A stretch of DNA of 63,848 bases, taken from an uncultured Ruminococcus sp. (GTDB lineage: Bacteria > Bacillota > Clostridia > Oscillospirales > Ruminococcaceae). The notes under the pieces were generated by a model. The model searched no databases. It saw only the letters and a list, made by a program, of their open reading frames with translations, and was not told where the DNA came from. The stretch lies in NCBI GenBank assembly GCA_900545345.1, contig UQYQ01000013.1, forward strand, positions 1 through 63,848, read 5' to 3'. The position numbers were made by a program, and so were the translations under genes. Positions 25,231-34,671 of this stretch are shown here, piece by piece; the first letter of the stretch is position 1; every line of letters begins with the position of its first letter.

Positions 25231-27597
25231 ATGCACGATAAATTTAAAAAAGTCATTATTTCTGCATTAGTTGTTGCCATGATGCTTCCAATCGGGACTA
25301 TAACAGGTTCAACTGATGATGAGAATAATACTAAAGTCACAACATCAAGTTCAAAAGAGCTTCCTGCAAAGATAACTGACGAGCAGGCACTTAAGACTTG
25401 CAAAAAGGCAGCAGAGGCAGGAAAACTTGAGCTTTGGTATGATGACCAAAATAATAGAGTCTGTCTTCTTGATAAGACTGCTTCACAACCGTCTTATTGG
25501 TGGAGTTCACCGATTAATGTTCTGGCTGATGACACATCTCTTGGTGTTACATCAAGAGGTAACTCCTATATGAAAGATACTCAAAGACAACAGCTTAATT
25601 CAGGATTGGCTGTTGAGTATGGTGACCAGGCAAAGAGAACCACATCACCTCTTTATTCAGCTGTAGCTTCCAGCACAAGAAAAGTTTGTGAAACCAGTAT
25701 GAAGCCTACAAGCAACGGAGTAGCTGTCACATATACATTCAGAGACGGCTTCACAATCCCTGTTGAGTACACACTTAACGAGGGTTCCTTGACACTTTCT
25801 TGTGATACAACAAAAATCGTTGAGAATAACACATCTGCTGAGGATGGAAAGGTACTAACCAAAATTCAACTTGCTCCTTCATTCGGTGCAGCACCTGCTG
25901 CCGACTTGAATGGAAAGAAGGTTGAAGGTTATATGATAGTTCCTGACGGAAGCGGAGCTGTTATTGAATATAATAACGGAAAATCTAACTATGCAAGTTC
26001 ATATTCACAGCCGGTTTACGGAAGAGATTATACAACTGTTCCGCTGACAGCACCTAGAACCACCGAGCAGGCATATATGCCGGTATTTGCAACAGTTACA
26101 GGCAATAAGGGTCTTGTCGCTGTGGCAACAAGCGGTGATTCAAATGTCACTGTTAATGCACAGGTAAGCGGTCAGAATAACCAGACATATAACAATGTTT
26201 ACTTTGAATTTGAAGTAAGGTCCTCTGACGATTTCTATCTAAGCGGTGAAACCAATCCGCTGAAAGTTTTCCAAAAGGGTGATATTGCCCAGGAAAAGAT
26301 TGCAGTAACATATTATCCTATTTCAGGCGAGAATAATGTTAACTATGCAGATTGTGCAAAAGTTTACAGAAATTATCTTATTGAAAACAAGGGACTTACG
26401 TCTAAAGTTAAGGAAAATCAGGCGGACTTATATATCGATATTTACGGCGGAGTTAAGATGCAAAAGTCTATCCTCGGAATTCCTTTCAATTTAAAAACAT
26501 CAGTTACTTCATTCAATCAGGCTCAGACAATACTGCAAAAGCTTCAGGATAATGGTGCTACTGATATTATTGCAAATTACAATGACTGGACAGATAAGTC
26601 AATCGACAAGAAGATTTCTACTTCTGCCGACCCGTCGGGAACACTTGGCGGTGAAGATGATTTCAATGATTTGATGTCATATGCGGATTCCAATGGTATA
26701 AAGATTTATCCGGCTCTTGATAATATGCAGATGGAAAGCAGTTCATGGGGATATTGGACATTTACAAGCACAGCTACAAGAGTATCAAATGCTTATTCAA
26801 GACAGACCCAGTATAATCCTGCATTCGGTGCTGCAACGAATATTGCACCTGCTCTTTTAACTCCTACAGTTTATTCAAAAGTATTTGATGAAATAGTTTC
26901 AAGCTATAAAGAAGAAGGTCTTAAAAATATATCATTCGGCGGATATTCTTCTAAGCTTGTTTCAGATTTCTCAGTTAAAAACTTCTCAGGAAGAGAAGAT
27001 ACAATGAACACAATAATCGAAGGCTATAAGAATGCCAATAAGGATGTAGGTTCGGTTTTAGCTGATGGCGCAAATTCTTATATACTTCCGTATGTTGACC
27101 ACATCACCAATATCCCTGTTAATTCCAGCGGATTCAATGTAGTTGATTACGATATACCGTTCTATCAGATGGTAGTACACGGATATGTTCCATATTCAAC
27201 CCAGGCAATTAACAAGAGTTCAAATTCAGAGGAAACTTTCCTGCTTGCACTTGCTTATGGTTCATCACTACACTATGATATGCTTTATGAACACAGTTCA
27301 AGGCTTTCCGATACCGATTACGGTGATTTGTACTATGCAAATTATGAGGGCTGGCTTGAGACAGCTGCTGCTGAATCAAAGATTGCAAAGCAGGTTTTAA
27401 GTGCGGTCAGCAAAAAAGTAATAACTAAGTTTGACATTGACAGGCAGAGTAATGTAATTACTACAACCTATGGCAGTGAGGACGGTAAAGCTGATGAATC
27501 AATTGTCAAGGTTGACTTGCAAAACGGAAAGGTATCAATCGACGGTACAGATGTTGATGTCAGTGAAATTATTAAAGAAGGAGGATTACAAGGCTAA
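25231..27597 (+). CDS. DUF5696-type giant exoprotein, possible glycoside hydrolase
   Basis: A 788-residue secreted protein with a signal peptide (residues 1-27) and no lipobox. The first half (about 40-400) is beta-rich, with WWSSPINVLADD, MIVPDGSGAVIEYNNGK and VYGRDYTTVP. From about 400 the sequence resembles a TIM-barrel (DLYIDIYGGVKMQKSILG, DIIANYNDWTD, GIKIYPALDNMQ and ISFGGYSSKLVSDF), followed by a short beta tail. This arrangement suggests a glycosidase related to GH36/GH101-type folds, with acidic residues in the barrel as candidates. I recall the family as DUF5696; no activity is established. The stop overlaps the next permease start. Confidence 0.7.
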   Translation: MHDKFKKVIISALVVAMMLPIGTITGSTDDENNTKVTTSSSKELPAKITDEQALKTCKKAAEAGKLELWYDDQNNRVCLLDKTASQPSYWWSSPINVLADDTSLGVTSRGNSYMKDTQRQQLNSGLAVEYGDQAKRTTSPLYSAVASSTRKVCETSMKPTSNGVAVTYTFRDGFTIPVEYTLNEGSLTLSCDTTKIVENNTSAEDGKVLTKIQLAPSFGAAPAADLNGKKVEGYMIVPDGSGAVIEYNNGKSNYASSYSQPVYGRDYTTVPLTAPRTTEQAYMPVFATVTGNKGLVAVATSGDSNVTVNAQVSGQNNQTYNNVYFEFEVRSSDDFYLSGETNPLKVFQKGDIAQEKIAVTYYPISGENNVNYADCAKVYRNYLIENKGLTSKVKENQADLYIDIYGGVKMQKSILGIPFNLKTSVTSFNQAQTILQKLQDNGATDIIANYNDWTDKSIDKKISTSADPSGTLGGEDDFNDLMSYADSNGIKIYPALDNMQMESSSWGYWTFTSTATRVSNAYSRQTQYNPAFGAATNIAPALLTPTVYSKVFDEIVSSYKEEGLKNISFGGYSSKLVSDFSVKNFSGREDTMNTIIEGYKNANKDVGSVLADGANSYILPYVDHITNIPVNSSGFNVVDYDIPFYQMVVHGYVPYSTQAINKSSNSEETFLLALAYGSSLHYDMLYEHSSRLSDTDYGDLYYANYEGWLETAAAESKIAKQVLSAVSKKVITKFDIDRQSNVITTTYGSEDGKADESIVKVDLQNGKVSIDGTDVDVSEIIKEGGLQG

Positions 27598-28580
27598 TGA
27601 CAAATACAGAAAATGTTGCTTCAATTCCTACAAATGAAGAAGTTAAAGCCCTAAAACCTCCTAAGGGTGTTAAACAAAAGGGTATAAAAATCTCATATGA
27701 AAGAAGAAAATCTTTATACGGATATGCATTTATTGCATTGTGGTTAATAGGAACAATTTATTTCTTCCTGCTGCCTTTGTTTGAATCACTGATTTATTCA
27801 TTCAATGAAACGCATCCTCAAAGAGGAGTTATGCAGCTTGACTGGAATGGATTAGGACACTATTATGATGCATTCAGAAAAGACCAGTATTACTCACAAT
27901 ATCTTGTTGAAATACTTGGTTCGACAGCTTTGAAAACACCACTGATTATTATATTTTCAATATTTGTGGCAGTAATACTTAACCAAAAGTTCAGAGGAAG
28001 AACTTTTGCAAGAGCAGTATTCTTCCTTCCTGTTATTATCGCCACAGGACCGGTAATTGAGATTATAAACGGTAACATGGACACAACCGGAGCAGCAGGA
28101 GGCTCGGAACAGTTTAATACGCTGTTCGAGACCGATCTGGTTGACCAATTGCTGGAGTTCCTCGGTATTTACGGTATCAGTGAATCACTGACAAATACCA
28201 TTACGACAGTAACATCCGATATATTCAACCTTGTATGGAATTCAGGTATCCAGATTCTCCTGTTCCTGGCTGCACTTCAGAACATTCCGTTTTCTGCCAA
28301 AGAAGCTGCACAAATGGAAGGTGCAACTGCCTGGGAGTATTTCTGGAAAATAACAATGCCATACATAAGTCCAATGATTTTGGCAAGCTTGGTTTATACA
28401 GTTATCGATTCGTTCGTTGATCCGCAAAATAAAGTTATGAAGCTTATTTTGACGCAGGGAAGTGACTGGAATTACGGATATATGTCAGCAATGGCATGGG
28501 CATACTTCCTGATTGTCGGATTAGCACTGGGAATAATCGTAGCTATTATAAACAAGTTTGTATATTACGAAGTAGGATAA
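27597..28580 (+). CDS. CUT1 sugar permease, MalF-type (second pair)
   Basis: A 327-residue permease with a cytoplasmic N-terminus of about 45 residues, about six helices and the EAA loop KEAAQMEGATAWEYFWKIT (about 236-254). Its start overlaps the DUF5696 stop (TAATGA), so the two are coupled. There is an unusual extracellular stretch between helices (about 160-200, rich in Gly/Thr, then DQLLEFLGIYGISES). It should pair with the next gene. Confidence 0.88.
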   Translation: MTNTENVASIPTNEEVKALKPPKGVKQKGIKISYERRKSLYGYAFIALWLIGTIYFFLLPLFESLIYSFNETHPQRGVMQLDWNGLGHYYDAFRKDQYYSQYLVEILGSTALKTPLIIIFSIFVAVILNQKFRGRTFARAVFFLPVIIATGPVIEIINGNMDTTGAAGGSEQFNTLFETDLVDQLLEFLGIYGISESLTNTITTVTSDIFNLVWNSGIQILLFLAALQNIPFSAKEAAQMEGATAWEYFWKITMPYISPMILASLVYTVIDSFVDPQNKVMKLILTQGSDWNYGYMSAMAWAYFLIVGLALGIIVAIINKFVYYEVG

Positions 28581-28592
28581 GGGGGGATATAG

Positions 28593-29639
28593 ATGGCAAC
28601 TAAAAAAGAAGAAAAACGCTTTGAAAAAGAAATGAAAGCCGCAAAAAAGGCTAAGCTGAAAGCTATGAAAAAGGCTGGGATTGAGCCGAATATCACCCCG
28701 GAGCAAAAAAGATATAACAGGCAAAAGGCGTTAATAGGTGCAGTTTGGCCGATATTCAGATTCTTTATTCTGCTTGGTTTGTGTTTCATTATTCTATATC
28801 CTTTGATATTCATGGTTTCAACAGCATTCAGACCGAATGAACAGATGAATGACCCATCAATTATATGGATTCCTAAGAGTCTTACTCTAAAAAATATTGA
28901 AGAAACATGGGAAGTTATGAAATACGGTTCAACCGTACTCAATACAATAAAGCTTAATCTTGTTGCTTCGATTTTGCAGGTTGTTACTTGTGCGCTTACA
29001 GGTTATGGCTTTGCAAGATTTAAGTTCAAGGGCAAAGGACTATTATTCGGTGTGGTACTGTTAATGATTATAGTACCGCCTCAGATTACAACAATTCCTC
29101 TTTATTTGCAGTATTCATATTTCAACCCATTAGGTCTTGTAAAACTGTTTACAGGTGATACAGTTTCACTTATCAACAGCGGACTTACAATGTACTTGCC
29201 GGCAATATTCGCTAACGGCCTTAGAGCCGGATTGTTCATTCTTATCTTCAGACAGTTCTTCAGAGGACTTCCTAAAGAGCTTGAGGATGCAGCTTATCTT
29301 GACGGATGCGGACCGCTTAAAACATTTATTATTGTAATGGTTCCTAACGCTGCATCATCATTTTTGACAGTATTCTTGTTCTCGGTTGTATGGTATTGGA
29401 ATGATTACTATGTATCGTCTTCATTCTTCAATCAGAATGACACTGTTGCTTTAATGCTGAAGAACTTAACATCAACACTTCAGTCTGAGTTGTTCAACAA
29501 TCAGACAGTCGGACCTAGACAAATGATTGTTTGGCTTGAGTCGGGATGTATTCTTGCAATCACACCTATACTTGTTATGTATGTATTCTTACAGAAATAC
29601 TTTACAGAGGGTATTGAGCGTTCAGGTCTTGTTGGATAA
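28593..29639 (+). CDS. CUT1 sugar permease, MalG-type (second pair)
   Basis: A 348-residue permease. The first 50 residues are extremely Lys/Ala/Glu-rich and probably cytoplasmic (KEEKRFEKEMKAAKKAKLKA). Six helices follow from about residue 53. The EAA loop is EDAAYLDGCGPLKTFIIVM (about 230-248). It ends the operon; a strong terminator lies 22 bases after the stop. The start has AAGGGGGGATATAGATG. Confidence 0.88.
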   Translation: MATKKEEKRFEKEMKAAKKAKLKAMKKAGIEPNITPEQKRYNRQKALIGAVWPIFRFFILLGLCFIILYPLIFMVSTAFRPNEQMNDPSIIWIPKSLTLKNIEETWEVMKYGSTVLNTIKLNLVASILQVVTCALTGYGFARFKFKGKGLLFGVVLLMIIVPPQITTIPLYLQYSYFNPLGLVKLFTGDTVSLINSGLTMYLPAIFANGLRAGLFILIFRQFFRGLPKELEDAAYLDGCGPLKTFIIVMVPNAASSFLTVFLFSVVWYWNDYYVSSSFFNQNDTVALMLKNLTSTLQSELFNNQTVGPRQMIVWLESGCILAITPILVMYVFLQKYFTEGIERSGLVG

Positions 29640-29660
29640 ATACTTATTTAAAATTATATT

Positions 29661-29696
29661 ATGTCCTCGTTGTTTAACGAGGACATTTTATTTTTT
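29661..29696 (+). terminator. Terminator of the composite ABC operon
   Basis: ATGTCCTCGTT pairs with AACGAGGACAT, followed by TTTATTTTTT. Confidence 0.92.
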
Positions 29697-29785
29697 AAGA
29701 TTTTCTTGTAAAGAAACCATTAGTTGAAATATCCATTTTGAAGTTTATTTTATTGTAAAATATATATAAAATTACTAATATAGCG

Positions 29786-29815
29786 TTGTAATATATATAG
29801 TTGTTATGTTATAAT
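29786..29815 (+). promoter_or_regulatory. Promoter before the GH95 gene
   Basis: TTGTAA and TATAAT separated by 18 bases, about 70 bases before the ATG. Confidence 0.6.
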
Positions 29816-29887
29816 ACTAATAATCGGACTATATATTATTTGGATTTGGATTTTGCATTTTAAATAAACGGAAATTGAGGTAAATTT

Positions 29888-32173
29888 ATGAAAAAATCTT
29901 GTGAACTTTGGTATAAAACTTGGGCTGAGGACTGGAACGAAGCACTTCCTGTGGGAAATGGAAGAATCGGAGGAATGGTATTCGGTAATCCATACTATGA
30001 TAGGGTTTGCCTTAATGAAGACTCAATTTGGTCAGGCGGATACAGAAAGAGAAATAATGCGTCTGCTCTTAAAAATCTTCAGAAGGTAAGGGATTTGCTG
30101 TTTGAAGAAAAGGTTTCAAAAGCAGAAGAAATTGTGAATGAGGCATTTTGCGGTACACCAATAAACCAGCGTCACTATATGCCTATGGGTGACTTGATTA
30201 TTGACCAAAAAGGTCTCGGTGATATAGAAGAATTTAAGAGAAGTTTAGATTTAGAAACAGCTGTGGCTTCTGTTAATTTCAAAACAAATGGGATTAATTA
30301 TTGCAGAGAGGTTATTGTTTCAAATCCTGATAATGTTATGGCTATAAATGTTAAGGCTGATAAGAAAGGAAGCATAAATCTCCGCATACATATTGATGGA
30401 AGAGATGACTATTTTGACAGCAATTCACCTGTGTCCGACAATGAAATCTATTATTTCGGAGGCATGGGCGGTGAGGACGGAATAAATTTTGCGTCTTACA
30501 TAAAGGTTATCTCAAGCTCAGGAAAGGTTATGTCATGGGGGAATTTTATAAAAGCTGAGGACTGTGATGAAGTAACTGTTTTAATTTCATGTCAGACAAA
30601 TTATCGTTTTGAGGATTATAAAAAACAGGCTAAGAAGGATATTGAAAGTGCATCGGGATATTCATATAATGAGATAAAATCAAGGCACATAAATGATTAT
30701 AAAAAATATTATGACAGAGTAAAGTTTACGCTATGTGATAACAGTCAAGGAAAGTCAGAACTTCCTACTGATGAAAGATTGGATAATATAAGTCATGGCG
30801 GAAAAGACAATAAGCTGATTGAACTTTATTATAATTTTGCTAGGTATCTTATGATTGCAGGAAGCCGTGAAGGTACACTGCCTTTAAATCTTCAGGGAAT
30901 ATGGAATAAGGACATGTGGCCTGCATGGGGTTGTAAGTTCACAATAAATATCAATACCGAGATGAACTATTGGCCTGTTGAAACTGCTAATTTATCAGAA
31001 CTTGTACACCCTCTTTTTGACCTTATTGAGAGAATGCGTCCTAATGGAAGAATAACTGCCAAAGAAATGTATAATTGCAAGGGGTTTGTTTGTCATCATA
31101 ATACAGATTTGTGGGGAGATACTGCTCCGCAGGATTTATGGATGCCGGCGACACAGTGGCCAATGGGTGCGGCATGGCTTTGTCTTCATATTTGGGAACA
31201 TTATAAGTTCAGCAAGGATGAGAGTTTCCTGAAAGAAAAATATGAGACTTTGAAAGAAGCAAGTGAGTTTTTTGTTGATTTTCTTATTGAAAATCAACAT
31301 GGTCAGCTTGTTACTTGTCCGTCGGTTTCACCTGAGAACACATATCTGACTGAGTCCGGACAAAAAGGGTCGCTTTGTATCGGACCTTCAATGGACAGCC
31401 AGATTATATATGAGCTGTTTACAGCGGTTATAAACGCAAGCAAAATTTTAGGAATTGATACCGAATATGCAGATAAACTTGAAAATATGAGGAAAAGACT
31501 TCCTAAGCCTGAAATCGGCAAGTACGGGCAGATAAAGGAATGGGCTGTGGATTATGATGAGGTTGAGCCTGGTCACAGGCATATTTCTCAGTTGTTTGCT
31601 TTATATCCGGCAGATATAATTTCAGTTAGAAAAACACCGCAGCTTGCTGACGCTGCAAGGGCCACTCTTGACAGAAGATTATCTCACGGCGGAGGTCATA
31701 CGGGATGGAGCCGTGCGTGGATAATTAATCTTTGGGCCAGATTGGGTGACAGTGAAAAGGTTTATGAAAATATAATTGCACTTCTGTCACATTCAACAAA
31801 TAAGAATATGTTTGATAATCATCCGCCGTTCCAAATAGACGGAAACTTCGGTGGTGCAGCTGGTATAACAGAGGCTGTTTTGCAAAGTATAAATGGTGAG
31901 TTGAATTTGCTTCCTTCTTTGCCGAAAGAGTGGGAAAGCGGTTCATATGATAATCTAAAGGCAAGAGGCGGCTTTAATGTCTCATGCAAGTGGTCAAATT
32001 CTGTGATGCAAGAGGCTTTGATTATATCTAATTGCGGTGAGACTTGCAGACTTGTTGTTGATGTGCCTGTTAAGGTTTTGTGTGACGGTCGGGAAGTTCT
32101 CTGCAAAGAAGAGAACGGTGCGATAGTATTTGACACTTGTGCAGGAAAGTCATATGAGATAAAAACAGCTTGA
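29888..32173 (+). CDS. GH95-family alpha-L-fucosidase (or alpha-L-galactosidase), cytoplasmic
   Basis: A 761-residue protein of glycoside hydrolase family 95, inverting enzymes that remove terminal alpha-1,2-fucose or related L-sugars. The N-terminal sandwich begins LWYKTWAEDWNEALPVGNGR, the (alpha/alpha)6 barrel shows NINTEMNYWPVETANL, the general acid glutamate is in VSPENTY (E483) and the base-region aspartate in QIDGNFGG (D651). No signal peptide is present, so it acts on oligosaccharides after import. It has its own promoter just downstream of the ABC operon terminator. Length is typical. It may process fucosylated glycans brought in by the neighbouring transporter. Confidence 0.9.
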   Translation: MKKSCELWYKTWAEDWNEALPVGNGRIGGMVFGNPYYDRVCLNEDSIWSGGYRKRNNASALKNLQKVRDLLFEEKVSKAEEIVNEAFCGTPINQRHYMPMGDLIIDQKGLGDIEEFKRSLDLETAVASVNFKTNGINYCREVIVSNPDNVMAINVKADKKGSINLRIHIDGRDDYFDSNSPVSDNEIYYFGGMGGEDGINFASYIKVISSSGKVMSWGNFIKAEDCDEVTVLISCQTNYRFEDYKKQAKKDIESASGYSYNEIKSRHINDYKKYYDRVKFTLCDNSQGKSELPTDERLDNISHGGKDNKLIELYYNFARYLMIAGSREGTLPLNLQGIWNKDMWPAWGCKFTININTEMNYWPVETANLSELVHPLFDLIERMRPNGRITAKEMYNCKGFVCHHNTDLWGDTAPQDLWMPATQWPMGAAWLCLHIWEHYKFSKDESFLKEKYETLKEASEFFVDFLIENQHGQLVTCPSVSPENTYLTESGQKGSLCIGPSMDSQIIYELFTAVINASKILGIDTEYADKLENMRKRLPKPEIGKYGQIKEWAVDYDEVEPGHRHISQLFALYPADIISVRKTPQLADAARATLDRRLSHGGGHTGWSRAWIINLWARLGDSEKVYENIIALLSHSTNKNMFDNHPPFQIDGNFGGAAGITEAVLQSINGELNLLPSLPKEWESGSYDNLKARGGFNVSCKWSNSVMQEALIISNCGETCRLVVDVPVKVLCDGREVLCKEENGAIVFDTCAGKSYEIKTA

Positions 32174-32210
32174 AATGTATATTATCGAGTTATTCAATGA
32201 GGTATAGTGT

Positions 32211-33773
32211 ATGAAGAAGTTAATTTCAGTTTTGTGTGCAATATGCTTAATAATGTCTATTGTTTCAGGATGCGATAAAGTCCGGAAGATTGATATTTCT
32301 GATAATTCTGAGAACAGCAGTGTTGATGTTCAGGAGATTCCTGTATATACCGAGAAGATTATATCATCATCAACACCGAAGTATGTTAAGTATTCAAAGA
32401 CAATTGAAGCTGAAAACGGAACAGTAAAAGGGACCGCAAAGGTATCAAAAAAAATAAAAGGATATAAAGGCAAAGGATATGTAGATGGGATTTCTGCAGA
32501 TGTAAAAGATTCATTAGCAGTTAAGTTTGCTCCGAAAATAAAGCAGTATTATAATATCACATTGAGAGTTTTATCAGATAAAGAAGTTGTTAATGCAATA
32601 GCTTTAAACGGCAAAGAGGTTAAAAAGTTTTCAACATCAGGAAGCGGAAAGTTCGAAACTGTTACATTTGAAAATTTATATATTGACAGTGAAAGTTTTG
32701 AAGTATCTGTTATAGCTTATGACGGGGGAATTGCTGTTGACAATATAAAAGTTGAAGCATCAGATGACATATCAAAGCTGTCACTTGGTTTCAAAAAGCG
32801 TCCGAAACTTATCAACAAATCAAAAAACACAAATACCGTTAATTTATACAATAAGTTTTTAGATAATTACGGTAAGAGCATTTTCAGTGGTCAATATGCT
32901 TCTGTCGGTGCGAATGAAGAGCTTGACTTAATTTATAAGACAACGGGAAAATATCCGGCTATAAGACATGGGGATATGTTGTCATATACTTCTGATTCGC
33001 TGAATGTTGATGAAATCGAACAGGCAATTGAATGGGCGAAAAAAGGCGGCATTGTCAGTTATATGTGGCATTGGTCATCTCCTAGTGACGATAATGTTTA
33101 TTATGCAAGTGAGACTTCTTTTGATTTGTCTAAAGCAGTAACTAAAGAAAATATTGCACAGATGCCGATTGAGGATATTGAAAGGCTTCAAAACGCCGGA
33201 AAGGTGTCAAAAGAATGTGTGGCTCTAATCAAAGATATTGATGCTGTTTCAGAACAGTTGTTAAAACTGAAAAACCTTGATATACCTGTATTGTGGCGTC
33301 CGCTTCATGATGCGTCCAGGACGAGCGTAGGTTTTTGGTGGGGAGGTTCAGGCTTTAAGAACTATGACTGGCTTTGGAAACTTCTTTATAATCGTCAGAC
33401 AAAATACTTTAAGCTTGATAATCTTATTTGGGTATGGTCAGCTCAGAGTAAAGATTGGTATGTCGGTGATGATTATTGTGATATAATATCTGCGGATATT
33501 TATGATAACGGAAGTGAGTCAAGTCAAATTATAGCGTTCCTTTCACTATATGACATATCCCAAAACAAGCCGATTGCACTTTCTGAGTGTGCAAATGTAC
33601 CGGGAATTGAAAATGTAGTTCGTGATAAGGCAATGTGGTCTTGGTTTGGTGTCTGGAGCGGAAATTATATAATCAGCAAAGACGGCAGTTTGTCAGAAGA
33701 ATATATAACTAAGGACAGGCTGATAGAAGTTTATAACAACGATAAGGTAATTACTTTAGATAAACTAAAGTAA
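32211..33773 (+). CDS. GH26-family lipoprotein with CBM35-like domain, altered acid/base residue
   Basis: A 520-residue lipoprotein with signal and lipobox (MSIVSGC, Cys near residue 21), a low-complexity linker, a CBM35-like domain (about 60-180, KTIEAENGTVKG to GGIAVDNIKVEA) and a GH26 barrel (about 200-515) with IFSGQYAS, VSYMWHWSSP, FWWGGSG, LIWVWSAQSKDWY and the nucleophile E459 in ALSEC. GH26 enzymes cut beta-mannan or related beta-glucans at the cell surface. The acid/base position, normally Glu in RPLHE, is Asp here (RPLHDAS, D367), so activity may be low or altered. It is 37 bases after the GH95 gene. Confidence 0.85.
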   Translation: MKKLISVLCAICLIMSIVSGCDKVRKIDISDNSENSSVDVQEIPVYTEKIISSSTPKYVKYSKTIEAENGTVKGTAKVSKKIKGYKGKGYVDGISADVKDSLAVKFAPKIKQYYNITLRVLSDKEVVNAIALNGKEVKKFSTSGSGKFETVTFENLYIDSESFEVSVIAYDGGIAVDNIKVEASDDISKLSLGFKKRPKLINKSKNTNTVNLYNKFLDNYGKSIFSGQYASVGANEELDLIYKTTGKYPAIRHGDMLSYTSDSLNVDEIEQAIEWAKKGGIVSYMWHWSSPSDDNVYYASETSFDLSKAVTKENIAQMPIEDIERLQNAGKVSKECVALIKDIDAVSEQLLKLKNLDIPVLWRPLHDASRTSVGFWWGGSGFKNYDWLWKLLYNRQTKYFKLDNLIWVWSAQSKDWYVGDDYCDIISADIYDNGSESSQIIAFLSLYDISQNKPIALSECANVPGIENVVRDKAMWSWFGVWSGNYIISKDGSLSEEYITKDRLIEVYNNDKVITLDKLK

Positions 33774-33830
33774 ACAAAAATTTTTAAGTAGTTTTGTGTA
33801 TATTAAAAGCTTAAAAATATTAAGAAATAA

Positions 33831-33866
33831 AAAGATTCTGCATAAATTTTGTGCAGAATCTTTTTT
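33831..33866 (+). terminator. Terminator after the GH26 gene
   Basis: AAGATTCTGCA pairs with TGCAGAATCTT, followed by TTTTTT. Confidence 0.88.
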
Positions 33867-33944
33867 ACTTATAGTTTATAAATCAATACGGAACATAATA
33901 TTTTTCGCTGCATATTATAGAGTGTATTGAAAAACTCATTGATA

Positions 33945-34466
33945 TTAAAACAAATCAAAGTTAAACAAGTCATCTAAGTTATGTGGTTTTTCTAAATCAA
34001 CATGTGAACATATAATACCTGACTCTGTAATATCAATAAAAGCATAGCTTGGCGGTTTATAATCACGGGGCTGTGAAGCACTGCCGGGATTTAATATATG
34101 AACACCGTCTTGAAATCCGTTGTATCTGCGGTGTGAATGTCCAAAGCATACAATTTGGGCGTTATTTTCCTTTGCAAGATGATATAAATTGTCGGTAGTG
34201 TACTTTACATTGTACTTGTGACCGTGAGTATATATAATTTTAGTGTTTTCAAAACAAAAGGTACCGATAAGAGGAGAATCGTTTGATGAGTCACAATTTC
34301 CCTTAACACTTAAAACTTTTTTATCGGGATAAAGATTTTTTATTTCCCTTAATTCCCACTCGCCGTCACCTAAAAATATAAATACGCCGACATCTTTATT
34401 TCTTTCAAATATTTTTTTCATGGCGTTCATATTTCTGTGTGTATCGGAAAAAACGATTATTCTCAA
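33945..34466 (-). CDS. YfcE/MJ0936-type metallophosphoesterase
   Basis: A 173-residue calcineurin-like phosphoesterase with MRIIVFSDTHRN, FLGDGEWE (GD), KGNCDS (GNCD), THGHKY (GHK) and CFGHSHRRYNG (GHSH). This is the minimal YfcE class that hydrolyses phosphodiesters with two metal ions; the natural substrate is unknown. No signal peptide. It lies alone, opposite to the neighbouring genes. Length is normal. Confidence 0.88.
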   Translation of the reverse strand: MRIIVFSDTHRNMNAMKKIFERNKDVGVFIFLGDGEWELREIKNLYPDKKVLSVKGNCDSSNDSPLIGTFCFENTKIIYTHGHKYNVKYTTDNLYHLAKENNAQIVCFGHSHRRYNGFQDGVHILNPGSASQPRDYKPPSYAFIDITESGIICSHVDLEKPHNLDDLFNFDLF

Positions 34467-34581
34467 AGGTCAATCCCTCCTTTGACAATATTATTGGTCT
34501 AATTTCTTAAATTATATCATAATATTTATTGAATTACATTAATTATCTTTGAATAATGAGCTATATAATTTATAAAAAATG

Positions 34582-34596
34582 TACTTGGTACAAGTA
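34582..34596. promoter_or_regulatory. 15-base palindrome before the three disordered-protein genes
   Basis: TACTTG-GTA-CAAGTA is perfectly symmetric and overlaps a TATAAT-like -10 word (34595-34600). A repressor bound here would block transcription of the following genes. The regulator is unknown. Confidence 0.45.
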
Positions 34597-34671
34597 TAAT
34601 TAAATCATATGAAATTATTTGTTTTAATTTGAGTTTTCATCACAATTATATTTATATGGAGGTTACTACTT

